A DNA stretch of 64,000 nt, from the NCBI GenBank assembly GCA_024867545.1, contig JANFNE010000005.1:248001-312000 (forward strand). The letters are read 5' to 3'. The notes under the pieces are model-generated. The model saw only the letters and a program-made list of their open reading frames with translations. It was not told the DNA's origin and made no database searches. Numbering within the stretch: the first letter of the stretch is position 1; each line of letters begins with the position of its first letter. A program made the position numbers and the translations under genes. Origin of the DNA: Phytopythium helicoides. Taxonomy: Eukaryota > Oomycota > Peronosporomycetes > Pythiales > Pythiaceae. Positions 22,100-33,580 of the stretch are shown here, in pieces.

Positions 22100-22577
22100 G
22101 TTCGTTGAGGAGGAGGAGGTGGAGGAGGTGGTTCTTGCGAAGTAAATTCCAATATGGCGCGCAGCAGGTGCTTTGAATCGTAGGTGTGGAGCTTTCAAAG
22201 GCGCGAGAGTCACTTGGCGGTTGTATCGAGAGATCGGACCACAACCTCTGACTTTGGATTTGAATGGGAGGCAACATCTTGAGTTGAGTATATAGGACTA
22301 GAATCCAAACCCCTACCCGCGAGGCGTAGCGGAAAACTGGTCTCTAATACTGATTGGATAAATTAATTTTTGGTGATACTGATTGGCGGAACGCAAACAT
22401 AAAGCGCGTTGATTGGCGGAATGAAACGAGGACTCTGGCGAGGTTTTGACGACAGGTCCCTCGAAGGTCGACTGAACTGGAGCGCGGGAAAAGAAAGAGA
22501 GCGCATTGACTTCTCGTCCTCATTACGGATTTTGCTTCATCTCAAGTAACCCAACCACCACCTCCACCTCAACGAAC
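22100..22577. promoter_or_regulatory. Shared bidirectional promoter of the H2A pair
   Basis: The two ATGs are 478 bp apart and face away from each other. The centre contains three same-orientation ATTGG boxes at 22353-22357, 22382-22386 and 22412-22416; the last two sit in identical GATTGGCGGAA contexts. Leaders next to both ATGs share an AAC-rich and CTCC-rich sequence. Coordinated S-phase expression of both copies is inferred from the arrangement. Confidence 0.65.
22518..22533 (+). promoter_or_regulatory. Oomycete initiator-like element for the right H2A copy
   Basis: CCTCATTACGGATTTT resembles GCTCATTYYNCAWTTT (CTCATT and the final TTT match) and lies about 45 nt before the ATG at 22578. 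It marks a plausible transcription start. Confidence 0.45.
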
Positions 22578-22998
22578 ATGTCTGGCAAGGGCAAGGCTGC
22601 TACCGGCGGACGCGGCAAGAAGGGAAAGAGCTCTACGCGCTCGGCCAAGGCCGGCCTGCAGTTCCCTGTGGGTCGTGTGGCGCGTTACCTGAAGAAGGGC
22701 CGCTACGCCCAGCGCATCGGTGGCGGCGCCCCCGTGTACCTCGCGGCCGTGCTCGAGTACCTGTGCGCCGAAATCCTGGAGCTTGCCGGGTAACGCCGCT
22801 CGCGACCACAAGAAGACGCGTATCATCCCGCGCCACATCCAGATGGCCGTGCGCAACGATGAGGAGCTGAACAAGCTGCTCGGCGACGTGACCATTGCCT
22901 CGGGCGGTGTGATGCCGAACATCCACTCGGTGCTCCTGCCGAAGAAGAGCGCGTCGGCTGGCAAGAAGGGCAAGTCGTCGGCTTCGCAGGACTACTAA
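22578..22998 (+). CDS. Histone H2A, H2A.X-type, second copy with one extra base
   Basis: The deduced protein is the same 139-residue H2A as the minus-strand copy, including the SQDY tail. It is interrupted in the AGN codons: the other copy reads CTTGCGGGTAAC and this one CTTGCCGGGTAAC, giving an immediate TAA at 22791. The extra base lies within 22786-22790. Downstream of it the frame is perfectly conserved to the stop at 22996-22998. Such clean continuation argues for an assembly error rather than a long-dead pseudogene. Confidence 0.9.
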
Positions 22999-23054
22999 GC
23001 GGTTTTCGTCGGTCGATTGTTCGCTCGTGTGAGCGTTTGAGCGTCGAAGTCGCT

Positions 23055-23068
23055 GGGCTTTTGAGCCC
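23055..23068 (+). terminator. Candidate histone 3'-end hairpin, right H2A copy
   Basis: GGGCT-TTTG-AGCCC forms a perfect 5-bp stem with a 4-nt loop, 57 nt after the stop, followed by TCTTTTTTTC. Position and shape resemble the metazoan histone mRNA stem-loop (6-bp stem, 4-nt loop), though the sequence differs. Confidence 0.42.
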
Positions 23069-23979
23069 TCTTTTTTTCTAGGCGCGGTTGCTGCTTCGGC
23101 GGTGATCGCGCCGTGTGGCGTTCGGTATCGGTTTTTCGGTGTGCTCTCTGCTCCTGAGTGAGTTTTGAGTGTGTGCCGTTGGTCGTTGCCGACGCCATTT
23201 CTCCCCCTGATGTTTTTCAACATCACCCTTTTGCGAAAGAAATATTGCGTCTGATCTCTGTGGGATCGGATCGTTGTGGCTGTGGCGTGCGTGCCTACTG
23301 GAGTTGGTGGTAGTTGTAGCTGTAGTCATGGGGTAGTGGTGTTGTCATCGTAGGTGTGGAAGTAGGTATAGTTGTGTCGTCGATGGACGTCGTGGGTATG
23401 TGTGTGTTGTGATTGGTATCATGGCGTACTGTGTTGTGTGGATTTGTCAGCAGGGGTGGAGTTGCGCCGATGTCGTGAAGAGGAGAGGAGCTGGCAGTGA
23501 ACGGAGGCGAGAGGGAGGGACGTCGGACCAATGTCGCCTGCATCGAGCGCACTACAGTAATCGGAAGGGAACAAACAGCACAGCACAGTACTGCAGTGCA
23601 TGCATGCGGTGGGATGTACGAGTCGGGAAAAAGGACGAATAGACTGCACCGCCGAGGTGGTTTCCGGTGAACGTGAAGCCGATACTTGCCTACATCGGAT
23701 GCGTGGTGGTTGTGGAAAGCTTCAATATGATTGATACATGAATAGAAGATCGCGTTGGAGGTTCTAGCGCCTACTTCCCACACATGTAATGCATGCCATG
23801 GTTGCAACTCCAGGCCATGGGTGCTTAGGTGACTCCAACAAACTGCGCAATTGCCATTCGTGTAAGCTTGCGAAGATCAGATCGGTATTCGGTGACACCC
23901 TTGCAACGTGGTCTTGGCACGTCGAGCTGACCGACGTCGAGTCTCTGGAGCGTTATTGTACATGGTAGAGAGGCGGCTC

Positions 23980-24923
23980 CTACTTCTGATGCCACGGCTT
24001 GAGAGGCGCCACGAACCGGAATGGCACCTTGCGGTCTGGGATGAAGCCGTACTCGTCCTCGTCCTCGTCAAACTTGAGCACGACGTACGGCGCTCCCTGC
24101 GCACAGCCACCACCACCGTTAGACAACCTCCTTCTCGCTCTCAGCATTGACTTCAAAGCGTTCATCGCACCCGCGGGTTCGGCACGCGCACTGTGCACCG
24201 ATAGAAACTCGTCGTGTTGGGGTACATGGCCATGACGCGCTCGTCCAGCGCGTACTGGATCCACTCGCCCTCGCGGAGCTTGCCCGCAGGTAGTTCTACT
24301 ACCTGATTCCACGGTACGATGTGGTGTCTTCTGGTCGGCACGCCGTCTCCGTCGCCCTCTTCTTCTTCGCCCGAGTCGACGTCCTCGACCTCGTACGTGT
24401 TGGTGGCGGCGTCGAAGCGCACGACGCGCGCGAGGATCCACAGCTCGTGGCTCCTGGCGACCTTGGCCGACACGAGGCAGTCTGGGGGCAGGATGTCCTC
24501 TGGCAGCGGCGTGAGGTAGTTGGAGGCCGCGCTAGTGGCCACGCTCGCCGCCGACTTGCCCGCGGGCCGCACATACGTGCGTTTGTAGGCGTCTGTGGGC
24601 GCCTCTCCGCGGTCCCTGGCGCCAATAACGCCGTCGCGCGCCTCCAGCTCCAGCGCGTAGATGGCGTCCTGCACCTGCGCACGCTGGCGCGCCAGTAGCC
24701 TGCACGCCGCCGCCAGCGCCAGCTGCAGGCGCCGCGCGAGCGCGCGCTTGGCCTCTGCGTCCGCGTCCGCGCCCTGCTCCTGCAGCCGCAGCAGGCGCTC
24801 TCGCAGCCGGTTCACACGCGGCGCCAGCGCGTCCAGCCCGTTGTCCAGCAGCTGCGTCGTCACGAACGCGTCCAGCGCCGTCTGCGCCTGCGACCGGCTG
24901 CGCATGCTGCTCGCCGGCGCCAT
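23980..24923 (-). CDS. SGF29: SGF29-like SAGA subunit with tandem Tudor domain
   Basis: SGF29 reads H3K4me2/3 and anchors the SAGA/ATAC acetyltransferase module on chromatin. Two exons (24923-24171, 24096-23980) join in phase to 289 residues. Residues 1-110 form an Arg/Leu-rich coiled coil (RVNRLRERLLRLQEQ). The C-terminal half is the SGF29 double Tudor: SHELWILARVVRFDAATNTY, VEDVDSG, HHIVPWNQVVELP, then MAMYPNTTSFYRCTV and, in exon 2, YVVLKFDEDEDEYG and VPFRFVAPL. The MYP-TT-FY and LKFDED positions correspond to the methyl-lysine pocket and its acidic wall. The whole gene is GC-rich. Its ATG is only about 105 bp from that of the divergent DMXL-like gene. Confidence 0.9.
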
Positions 24924-25028
24924 GAGCGCGAAAGTGGCACAAAACCGGTCGCTCGCGGCGGGATGAGCACGCATCCGGCGCCTAACGTTAGCTCGCTTGA
25001 AGCCGCCGGATTCCGAGAAAGGGCAACC

Positions 25029-28000
25029 ATGGTGTTCCGGCTGGAGGAGGCCGTGGCGGCCGTGGCGGCGCCGGCCGCCGACGCGCCAGGCGCGCGCGGG
25101 CGCGTGGGCGTCGCCGTGTTCGAGGGCTCGCGGTTCCTGCTGTTCGCGAGCGGCGCGCTGCTCGTGGTATTGGCCGAGCGATGCGACCCGCGCGCGGCGC
25201 AGCTGCCCCGGCGCCTGCCGCGCTTTGAGCTGCGCCAGGTGTGGAACGTGCACGCGCCGATCCGCAGCGTGCGCTTCAACCACACGCCCAAGGTGGCGCG
25301 CGGCGCAGTGGCGCTCTGCATCGACGAGGGCCGCGGCGTGCTGCTCATGCCGTCGAGCGCGGCGGTCTCGGCCCTGGCGGCTCGTCAGCCAGCGGCCAAC
25401 CAGCAAAAGCAAGCTGGGGCGGCCGAGGACGGCGTCGCGGCAGGCATATCAGCCACGCAGAGAGACGCGCCTTACGACTACGTCAAGGCGCACCTGCACG
25501 TGCAGCTGCCGACGTGGAAGGAGTCGGTGCGGTGGAAGTGCGACGACAGACAGCTGAACGAGCTGCAGTGGGTCGAGCGCGGAGAAGACCTGCTGCTCGT
25601 CGGTGCCGGAGAGAAGATCACGAATCTGGAAGGTCGTCGACGACGCCGTGCAAGTGTACCTCCAACACAGTTTCTCCATTGGGCAGGACGCACCCTACGC
25701 CAGCATTGGCCACTTCGATGTCGCCGAGAACGGGCTCTTGGTGGCGACCGCGGGGGCTCATGACCGAATGGTAAAACTCTGGGTACTCGACCAACTCACG
25801 CCGCGTGAAGGCAGCCCAATGCGCCTCTACCTCCCGCACACCCGCGCATTAGTCGCGCTCAAGTGGTCAAAAGGCGTTCACACATTCAAAAATGTCGCGC
25901 CGCGAGATTCCGTCACAGCCAAGTGTGAAATGCTCTTTACGCTCGACAAATCTGGTCTCGTCTCAATCTGGCGCGAGAATCTGACGCAAAAACGCTCTTT
26001 CTCTCTTTGGAAAACTTTTGACAGTCAGGACTTTTTGCAGTCAGGCTTGGATGTGTCGGATCCAACTGGACCGACGCAGACTGAAACTGATTGTAAATTG
26101 GCCTCATTTGGTCTTGTCAACAACTATTGGACTCGCCAGCCAGATCCAGTGCTAGAGTCCTTTGGGGACCTCGTACTTGGTGAAAGCCATATGCTGTCCG
26201 CACTTTGTCTCTTCCACTATGGACACGGCACTTTCGCGGAAGCTAGACATAATGCTCTGTACAATCAGCGCATGGATGGATCTGCGAAGATGAACTCCAA
26301 GCTACTTGGGCAGCGATCTGGTGGCATTGCGGATACTCACATCGGCGAATCTCTTATATGTGGAAACCTGTTTCTGGATAAAGCATTTTCAGTGAATTTG
26401 CTGTACGGTGTCCACGAAAGCGGAGATTTGAGTCTGTTTCGAGCCGAATTCGTATCTTTTACGGTGCGCTGGATTTGTTGGTGTTCACATATTGCTTGTC
26501 CACCCTAACATATGACGTCTTCGCCAGGGCTCGTCGCCACGGATCTCTTTGCTCGTGACATGCTCGCAACTCCGTCGCGAACTAGCGGGTGCTATCATCC
26601 ACCAGATCACCTCGACTGATTACAAAGGTTGGTCGCTCATCACTATCTGCACAGATCCCTTGAATATGATTTTCATCAACATGTACATTTCTAGATTGCG
26701 AGAGCGGGTCGTCCGAGTTTGTTGTGCTCTTAACATTCCAACGTACAAAAGGGAGCACAAGCTTAAAAATGGCTCGGATTCGTTTTCAAGCCAGCCGCGG
26801 GTTGTCTCCAGCGTCCCAAGCCTCAAAGGACTCCAACCTTTTTTGTGAAAGAGTGCGAGGTTGGAGATGCCTGTAGCAGTATCCTCAACGCACCCATCAC
26901 AACAAGGTCATCCTCGCAATCACTACATGCTCCCGGTACATTTCAAGATGCAACTGGTGCCGGATCAAAAGCACGCCCAGTCATTTTTCAAGGAGAAATT
27001 GGTGTCGCAACTGATAGTTTTGACCTGTTTCGGGTTAGTCCATCGCTTCGGAAAGCTCGTGTGGTACGCCAGGTTGATAATGTGAGTGTTGAGCCCTCAT
27101 CTACACTCAACGCGTACGATAAGGACGCTCGTCTGGTGTATGAGTTTTCAAGGAATACTCTACGCGGGTACAAAATACAGGACATAGTTGCTAACCCTGA
27201 AATGCGACCTTCGGGAATCAATGCCGGCGGGGTTGAAGAAGATTCCCTCCCGTGCTGATACGCCAGAGGTCAGCATGATCTTGTGCTGTACAGACACTTT
27301 GGACAGTGATGAAGCCGAAGACAATCTTGAAAAGCTGATATCTGTCGGCATTCCTGAGTCTATTAAGAAGGAGTGGTCAAGTGCAGGGTCATTATTTATG
27401 CAGACGACTCCTGTGCATAGTGATTTTTCTATGGTGATTGGCATACGCGCTGAAGGCAAAGAGCTTGATATTTGGGTCTTCAAAATCGCGCCGACAACCC
27501 CAGCTGGAGCTCCATCTGATGGAGTTGAACTTTTCCGAAAGGCTGTGATTCGGAACGATGGAGCTCGTTTTCAGAGCATTAGCGATGTGCCGTTCCTTCA
27601 ACCTTTCCAAATGACCTTTGCTGCTGTTGATGCAGATTTGACGCTGGGTTTATGGACTTTTGCGGATATTGATGATCCCGGCCGAATCCAATGCACACAC
27701 CAGATAGATCTCAGGAAGCTTCTTGCAGAATCTGCTCAACCAACACAGGAGCAGGAGAATATGGAATTCCATACTGCATTGCAAACGTTCAACTACAAAT
27801 TGTTCACAATTAGTGCTTGCGGGCGTGCTGCAGTTCTCGTCGAAAGCGATGACTCGACAAGTCCGGCATCCACAACCGAGAGTGCAAAGCTGTGCATCAT
27901 TTCGGTCGTGGACACCGCACTCGAAGCAGTGGTACCAATCCCACTAAAGCAGTTTGGTGAAGTGATTTCTTTAGAATGGACACCATTCGTCACACCGGAG

Positions 28001-31000
28001 CGAGACTGCGCGCTGTTGTTCGTGACCTCTACATCCATCGGTATGCTCAAGTTTGATTGTCAGCGTTCAACTGAACGTTGGGCTATTTCGTGGACATCCA
28101 GTCGCTTTGACGCTAGGCTTCAAGGAGCCGCGTCGCTATCCAACTACCCTTACACATGGGTATCTGTCGGGCCAAGCTTTACACGAATCAATCTTCACGA
28201 CCTTGATGGAATCAACCTGGCTGCGTCATCTTTGAGTCCCAGTGGTCTTACTCCGTTAAGCGACACACCCCTGGAGAGTAAGCATCTGCCGGCGTATCAC
28301 CCTATTGTGCTTCTTTATCTTCTAGGACGGGGATGCTTTCGAACGCTAGAGTCCGTCTTAGAAAAAGTCAAGGAGCATATTACTATTCACGAGCAAACAT
28401 GCTATCTCCGCATGCTCGACGACGCGCAATTGAAATTCCTACCTCCGATCGCATTATCGAAGGTGCTTGGCCACCCAGAAGATAAAGATGAACGCTCTGA
28501 AGTGTTTTTAAAGGGGAAATCAGTGAGCGGGGGCGGAGTAGGTAGTTCAAGTGGATCATCTATGTCAGCTCCTGCGCGAGCTAGCGACTTATTCGGAGAT
28601 TTTGGAATGCACCGCCGCCCACAGCACAGTTCAGCTAGTAGTGGCGGCATGGACCGGGCTGACATGCTGTTTGCACCGCGTCCCGCACCAGGTGTCCCTT
28701 CTCCAGATATTTCGTCGAGTGACGAAGTAAAGGTGGCTCCAGAGCTGTCTGCAATCGAACGAGAAGTGTTTGTCAAATTCTTTGAGGCGCACAGAGACTC
28801 ATTGACATTTCTAAATCGAGCCGACACAAGAATCTTCCTTAACATTATCAGTGGCATGAAGAGAGTGGTTCAATGGGAACGAGACAGCTCTCGAATGAAA
28901 GACGAGGCTGCACTTCGATTTTTCACTAGCTTGCTATGGCCGTTGGAAGAGGAAGAACGGAAGCTTCAAAACCCAACAAAAACTAGTGACGCGGACGAGC
29001 ACTCATCGGGTGATGCTTTAAGCCCTTCCAACTCTCTATCTACCGAGACCCCAGTGGTTGGTGGAATTTGCTCGGAGCAAGTTGTTTGGGCCGCAATCAG
29101 CGATTACCAAAACGAACTTTTGCAAGAATGCTTCCCAGAGGGGAAATTAACTTGGAAGCAAATGCAGCAGCTTCGTCTTCCTTTCTGGGTACGCAGTGCT
29201 GCCAAACTGATTTCTTTTACGGAGAAGGTAGCTCAAGCAGAGTTTGCGGCTACTCGAGACCCATTTGGTGTTGCGATTTTTTACGTGCTTCTGGGAAAGA
29301 CCAAATTGCTCGCGAGCTTATTCAAGATGGCAAATCAAAGTCGTATTTTCGAGCTACTGAGCAATGACTTTTCTGACTTACGATGGAAGAATGCCGCCAT
29401 CAAAAACGCGTACGTTCTGAAAGCGAAGCAAAGGTATGCACTCTCCGCAGCATTCTTTGTGCTTGGTGGCAAAATTCAGGAAGCAGTCGCAGTGGCTGAG
29501 CACGAGGATAAATCTTTAGTGCTGTCATTTTTGATAGCTCGAGTTTACGAAAAGTGGGATTTTGTTGGAAGCGCTGGAAGCGGGTACGATTCGCCCCCGG
29601 ACTTTTCATTTTCAGGGCTGAGTTCGTCGTTGCGAGGAATGGGAGGTAGAGCATCGTTTGTCGGCAGTAGCGAATCAACTGAGCCAACTCAAGTTTGCGT
29701 CGATTTTCTAAATGCCAACGTGTGGTCCAGGGCAGAGAGACATGGAGACATCTACCTCCAGTTTCTCGTTAGATACTTGACTGGTGAAACAGCAAATGCA
29801 GTGGAGTGCTTGCTGACATTGCCCAAGGGTGAGATGCGTTGTGGACTTAGCGAGGACGGAACGATGGCTCAAATACCTGCGGTGTATTGGCGTATGTTCG
29901 GTCAAACTTTACTGGGGGCATCGAGTATCGTTCGATTCCTTCGAAAGACGATGAGTCCTATCAAGGCGGCGACAAAAGAACGAATTGTCAAACTCAACGC
30001 GGTAGCTTAAATCGCATGCATGGGATGGGTTTCACGCTTGCTGCTTTGCTGCAACAACGTGATGTCAGCGACCTCTTCCAAGAGTTGTCCAAGACGAATC
30101 CGTTCAGTCCGGCCGCAAACGATCTATTGGGATGTCGCCTTCAACTCCTGACGTCAGCCGTTGGTAGGCAAATTGATTATGCCTATTCGGCTTTTATCAA
30201 CGGCACAAAGAAACAATTACTCTCGAGCTCACCTGTACTTGTCGAATCTGACTTTGAGGATCGTGTGGACGAGACCATTGAGACTGCAATGGCGCACTCT
30301 GGCAAGTATCGTGTTGAATCCCGGCCAGAGACACACAACGATTTCTTGGAAGCAGTTATGAAACAGGCTACAGTCGACTCGTTAAAGTACTCTGGCCGCC
30401 TTGCAGCCTTGGACTTTTTAGTGGTGCGGTGGAATGCGGCTGAAATTTCAAGAGTTGGCCACACCTTAGCGTCGAGCCTCCCACCTCTACAAAGCCCTGT
30501 ACCGCAGGTTGTTGACTTTATCATTGAAGGGATCACTAACGTCGCATCTGGGGACATTGTATCGTCCTCCACGGACCAGATTCACACCAGAAGAGTTGAC
30601 CAGGTGTGCTCCGAGCTACTCTCTTGTGCATCCCGGCTTATCATATGGCTTTTTTGCTTCCACGCGAAACCAGTGCAGGACAGGAACGCTATGGAGAGCG
30701 CAAACTATGTCCGGATTGGTGTGGCCGCAGTTTACAGCGTTATTTGCGTCTGCTGTCGCTACATTCGTTGCCCCAGCTGTTTGTACCGGGTATGTGCTGT
30801 CGTTTTCCCACACAAACCTCCATTGGCCAAAAAGGCGGACGATCGATTAAAAGCGATCGCATCCGCTGACGTTTGTGTACACTGTTCGTCAGCGCGCCCC
30901 CCTCGCGCTCCAACCACCGCAAAAGCTCCATTGCTTCAAGACGACCTTCCGGTACTATTCCAGGTCGTGCAAATGCTTCAAAGTGAGCTGTTAAACTTTG

Positions 31001-33402
31001 TTGCTGATGTGAAGACAAATCGTCTGCAGTTGTCGTCGGCAGACCCGTTTGCACCATTTTCCTATTGTCCATACTGGACAATGCTGCTGGTTGCTGCCTT
31101 GCAATGCCATGCCATCTCACGCGTCCAAAATCGCTGCGTTGGATTCGCTCGGGCGGCAGCACAGCACAGTGAAGATAGCAAGTCAGAAGCTTGTTGAAGC
31201 GTGGTGGATATACAACGTCAAGGATCTCCAAGTTTGCGGTTAAGCACTTGCTGTGCGAGCTTGCAGGTCTGTATTTCAGTCCGTTTATCGTCAAGCAAGC
31301 TTCTGCAGGTGCCAATATTGGGGAATCGGCTAAACCCGGCGCCTCCCATTCTCCCGTGCGTCGTGCAAAAAGCAGCGACTCAGCTCCCCCATCCTCGTCA
31401 GAGCCATCAAAAACTGGAACCCCACCAATTTCACCGACAAGGGCATCATCCTCGCCTCAAAAAAGGATAACTCTTCCAATCGCCAGCTACTGAAGTGTTC
31501 GTGCGACGATTGCCCATGGCTCTTAGTACTAAATCTATTTGCTGAGAAGGATGAGTTACTGCTTCGGCTCAGTGGTCAGTTTGATGCTTGCAACGAGACG
31601 ATCAATAATGAAATCAAGTGGGGGCGACTGCCTGAGATTCCCTCGCGGAAGGCTCCTCTGACGCGGTCCCAGAAAATTATGTTGACAAATGTAGCAGGAA
31701 CCAACTCTTCGGCTGGAGCCCGCGCCTCCGACATCTCTGACCTGCTCCAAAAGCGTACGCATTCACCTTTGTCGACTGCTGTCAGCGCCCAGTCAGTGTA
31801 CAGAAGTGAAACAAACATCAAGGGGATTTGCTTCAATCGCACTGCTGACTCTCCTGAGGTGGTATACTGCAGCAGCAAGGGTATCTGCCGAACAGCATCT
31901 GTTGACTACTCGGATGGAAGTAAGCTCCAGTTCAAAGGGATGTATGGCACTCCTCAAACCTCAGCATTCTTTCCAGACACGTCTTTGCCAGTCACACAGC
32001 GAAAAACTCGTGCAGACAACAATCAACTAATGCAGTCGGGCTCTTTGGACGATATGCTTCCTCCACCGGTGCCTACCCGAGTCAATGGCACACTTGTGGG
32101 ACAGGCGTCTCCTTCTCCTCTCGAAGGCAAGGCATCGAGCTTTAAGCCAACCACAGTTGAGTCGCACCCATTCCTACCTCTCTTTGTATCCGGCAACCAC
32201 AAAGGTCAGGTGCATTTGTGGTCATTCGACAGTCTTACTGCAATTTCTCCGTTTCGCGTCAAGGAAGTAGTGGCGGTGTGTCATTGCGCATTTCAATTTC
32301 CTCGTTGATGGCAGCACTCATCATAGATTGTGTACCCTGCAGTCTTACCCCTCAAGTCCGTCAATGTCTAATAAGCGAGACATCAAGTCGATCCGCTTTG
32401 ACAACATCGGGCAGCAGGTACGCGCACTCAAATGAATGAATCAAGCGAGCTTGTTTGAGCTGATCGCATATTAACCTGATACAAGTTGGGCGCTGTCGAC
32501 CACCTAGGTCACCTCTTCCTTTGGCAGTTTGGGAGTCTTGATCACGCCTCTTACTACAGAGATATTGAGGTACTAAAGTGCTTTTCTTTAGGGTTGGCAA
32601 GTAAACCGGTTGAGTTGGTCTCACCTGCCCCTTCTTTCCGTGCTAGTGCCATGACAAGGGAGCAAAGGGATTAACGTTCATCAACTCTGGTAGTAGTATC
32701 GCTACAGTCGGAGTTTCCACCGAGTATGTTGTGTCTTTGCTGATATAGCCTGCTTGGTGGGCTAACCCGTATCGTAACCGAATGAATGTAGGAAACGAAG
32801 TGTCTGCGTTTGGGATACGCTTCTTCCGACTTCCAAGGCTCTAGTGGCAGCCCCCGTTTGCCACCCCGCGGGTGCCAGCGCAGTAGTTTTCTCCCCAACG
32901 CACCAATTGCTCATCTCTGGTGGTGAAGGCGGGTCCATCAGTGCATTCGACATGCGCCAGCGCCGTGTACTGCACAACATATCCAATGCCCACGAGACAG
33001 CCATCAAGACCCTGGCGCTGCATCCAAGTGGCGAGTGTCTACTCTCAGGCTCAGCGAGTGGGGATGTCAAGGTTTGGTCTCTACCAATCTTTCGCGAGGT
33101 CGCGTCTCTTTACAAGCTGCACTCCAAGCAGTCGTTCCTCGGAGATGCTGCATCGAACATCCTTGGCGACGCGGCGTCCAATATGGCCATCAATGTGGTA
33201 CGTTGGTTGTTTTTGATGATCAAGACACCATTTCTTTGACTCATGCGAAATTTAACACCTCCAATGCATGTGTGCTTCCTTGCAGACAAATTTGTCATGG
33301 GGCGTCACTGACTCCATCGCAACAGAGGAATACTTCTTTACGAGTGGCACCGACGGATCGGTCCAGCGAATCAAAGTGCCGTCGCTGAGCAAAATGATGT
33401 AA
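25029..33402 (+). CDS. Rabconnectin-3/DMXL/Rav1-like V-ATPase assembly factor, multi-exon, several indels
   Basis: Family members (Rav1 in RAVE, DMXL1/2) promote V1-V0 assembly of the vacuolar ATPase. About 2,550 residues: N-terminal WD repeats (KLWVLDQLTPREG), the Rav1 core (LTWKQMQQLRLPFWVRSAAK; RDPFGVAIFYVLLGKTKLLA; LSNDFSDLRWKNAAIKNAYV), then C-terminal WD repeats (RSVCVWDTLLP; GASAVVFSPTHQLLISGGEG; CLLSGSASGDVKVWSL). Introns are clear at 26452-26527, 26628-26694 and four to five more in 32270-33290. Apparent indels: +1 near 25623, +1 in a T6 run near 26838-26843, +1 in a G4 run at 27228-27231, -1 near 30008, -1 in an A6 run at 31459-31464, and unresolved frame changes in 30600-31260. An in-frame ATG at 24963 is an alternative start; 25029 has the better context (ACCATGG). 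Confidence 0.87.
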
Positions 33403-33580
33403 ATGAACTTGTCGCTTTTGCTCTCGCCGATAACATGAAAACAATGAAAATTCTTGAAACGACGCGCACGTGAAAAGTGGCAAGCAGTTGTGAAGGGTCG
33501 TGACTGCTGGCAGTGGCCCTCCAAGATCTCAAAACAGACTCAAAGCTCACTTGTTTTGCCTGAACGATCGCGTTCGAGAT

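Larger units (their letters stand above)
22578..23709. repeat. Right arm of inverted duplication carrying histone H2A
   Basis: This is the counterpart of 20979-22099. Similarity covers the H2A gene and about 710 bp of gene-free 3' flank, ending near 23709. A few small length differences separate the arms. The remaining spacer to SGF29 (23710-23979) contains nothing recognised. Confidence 0.85.
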
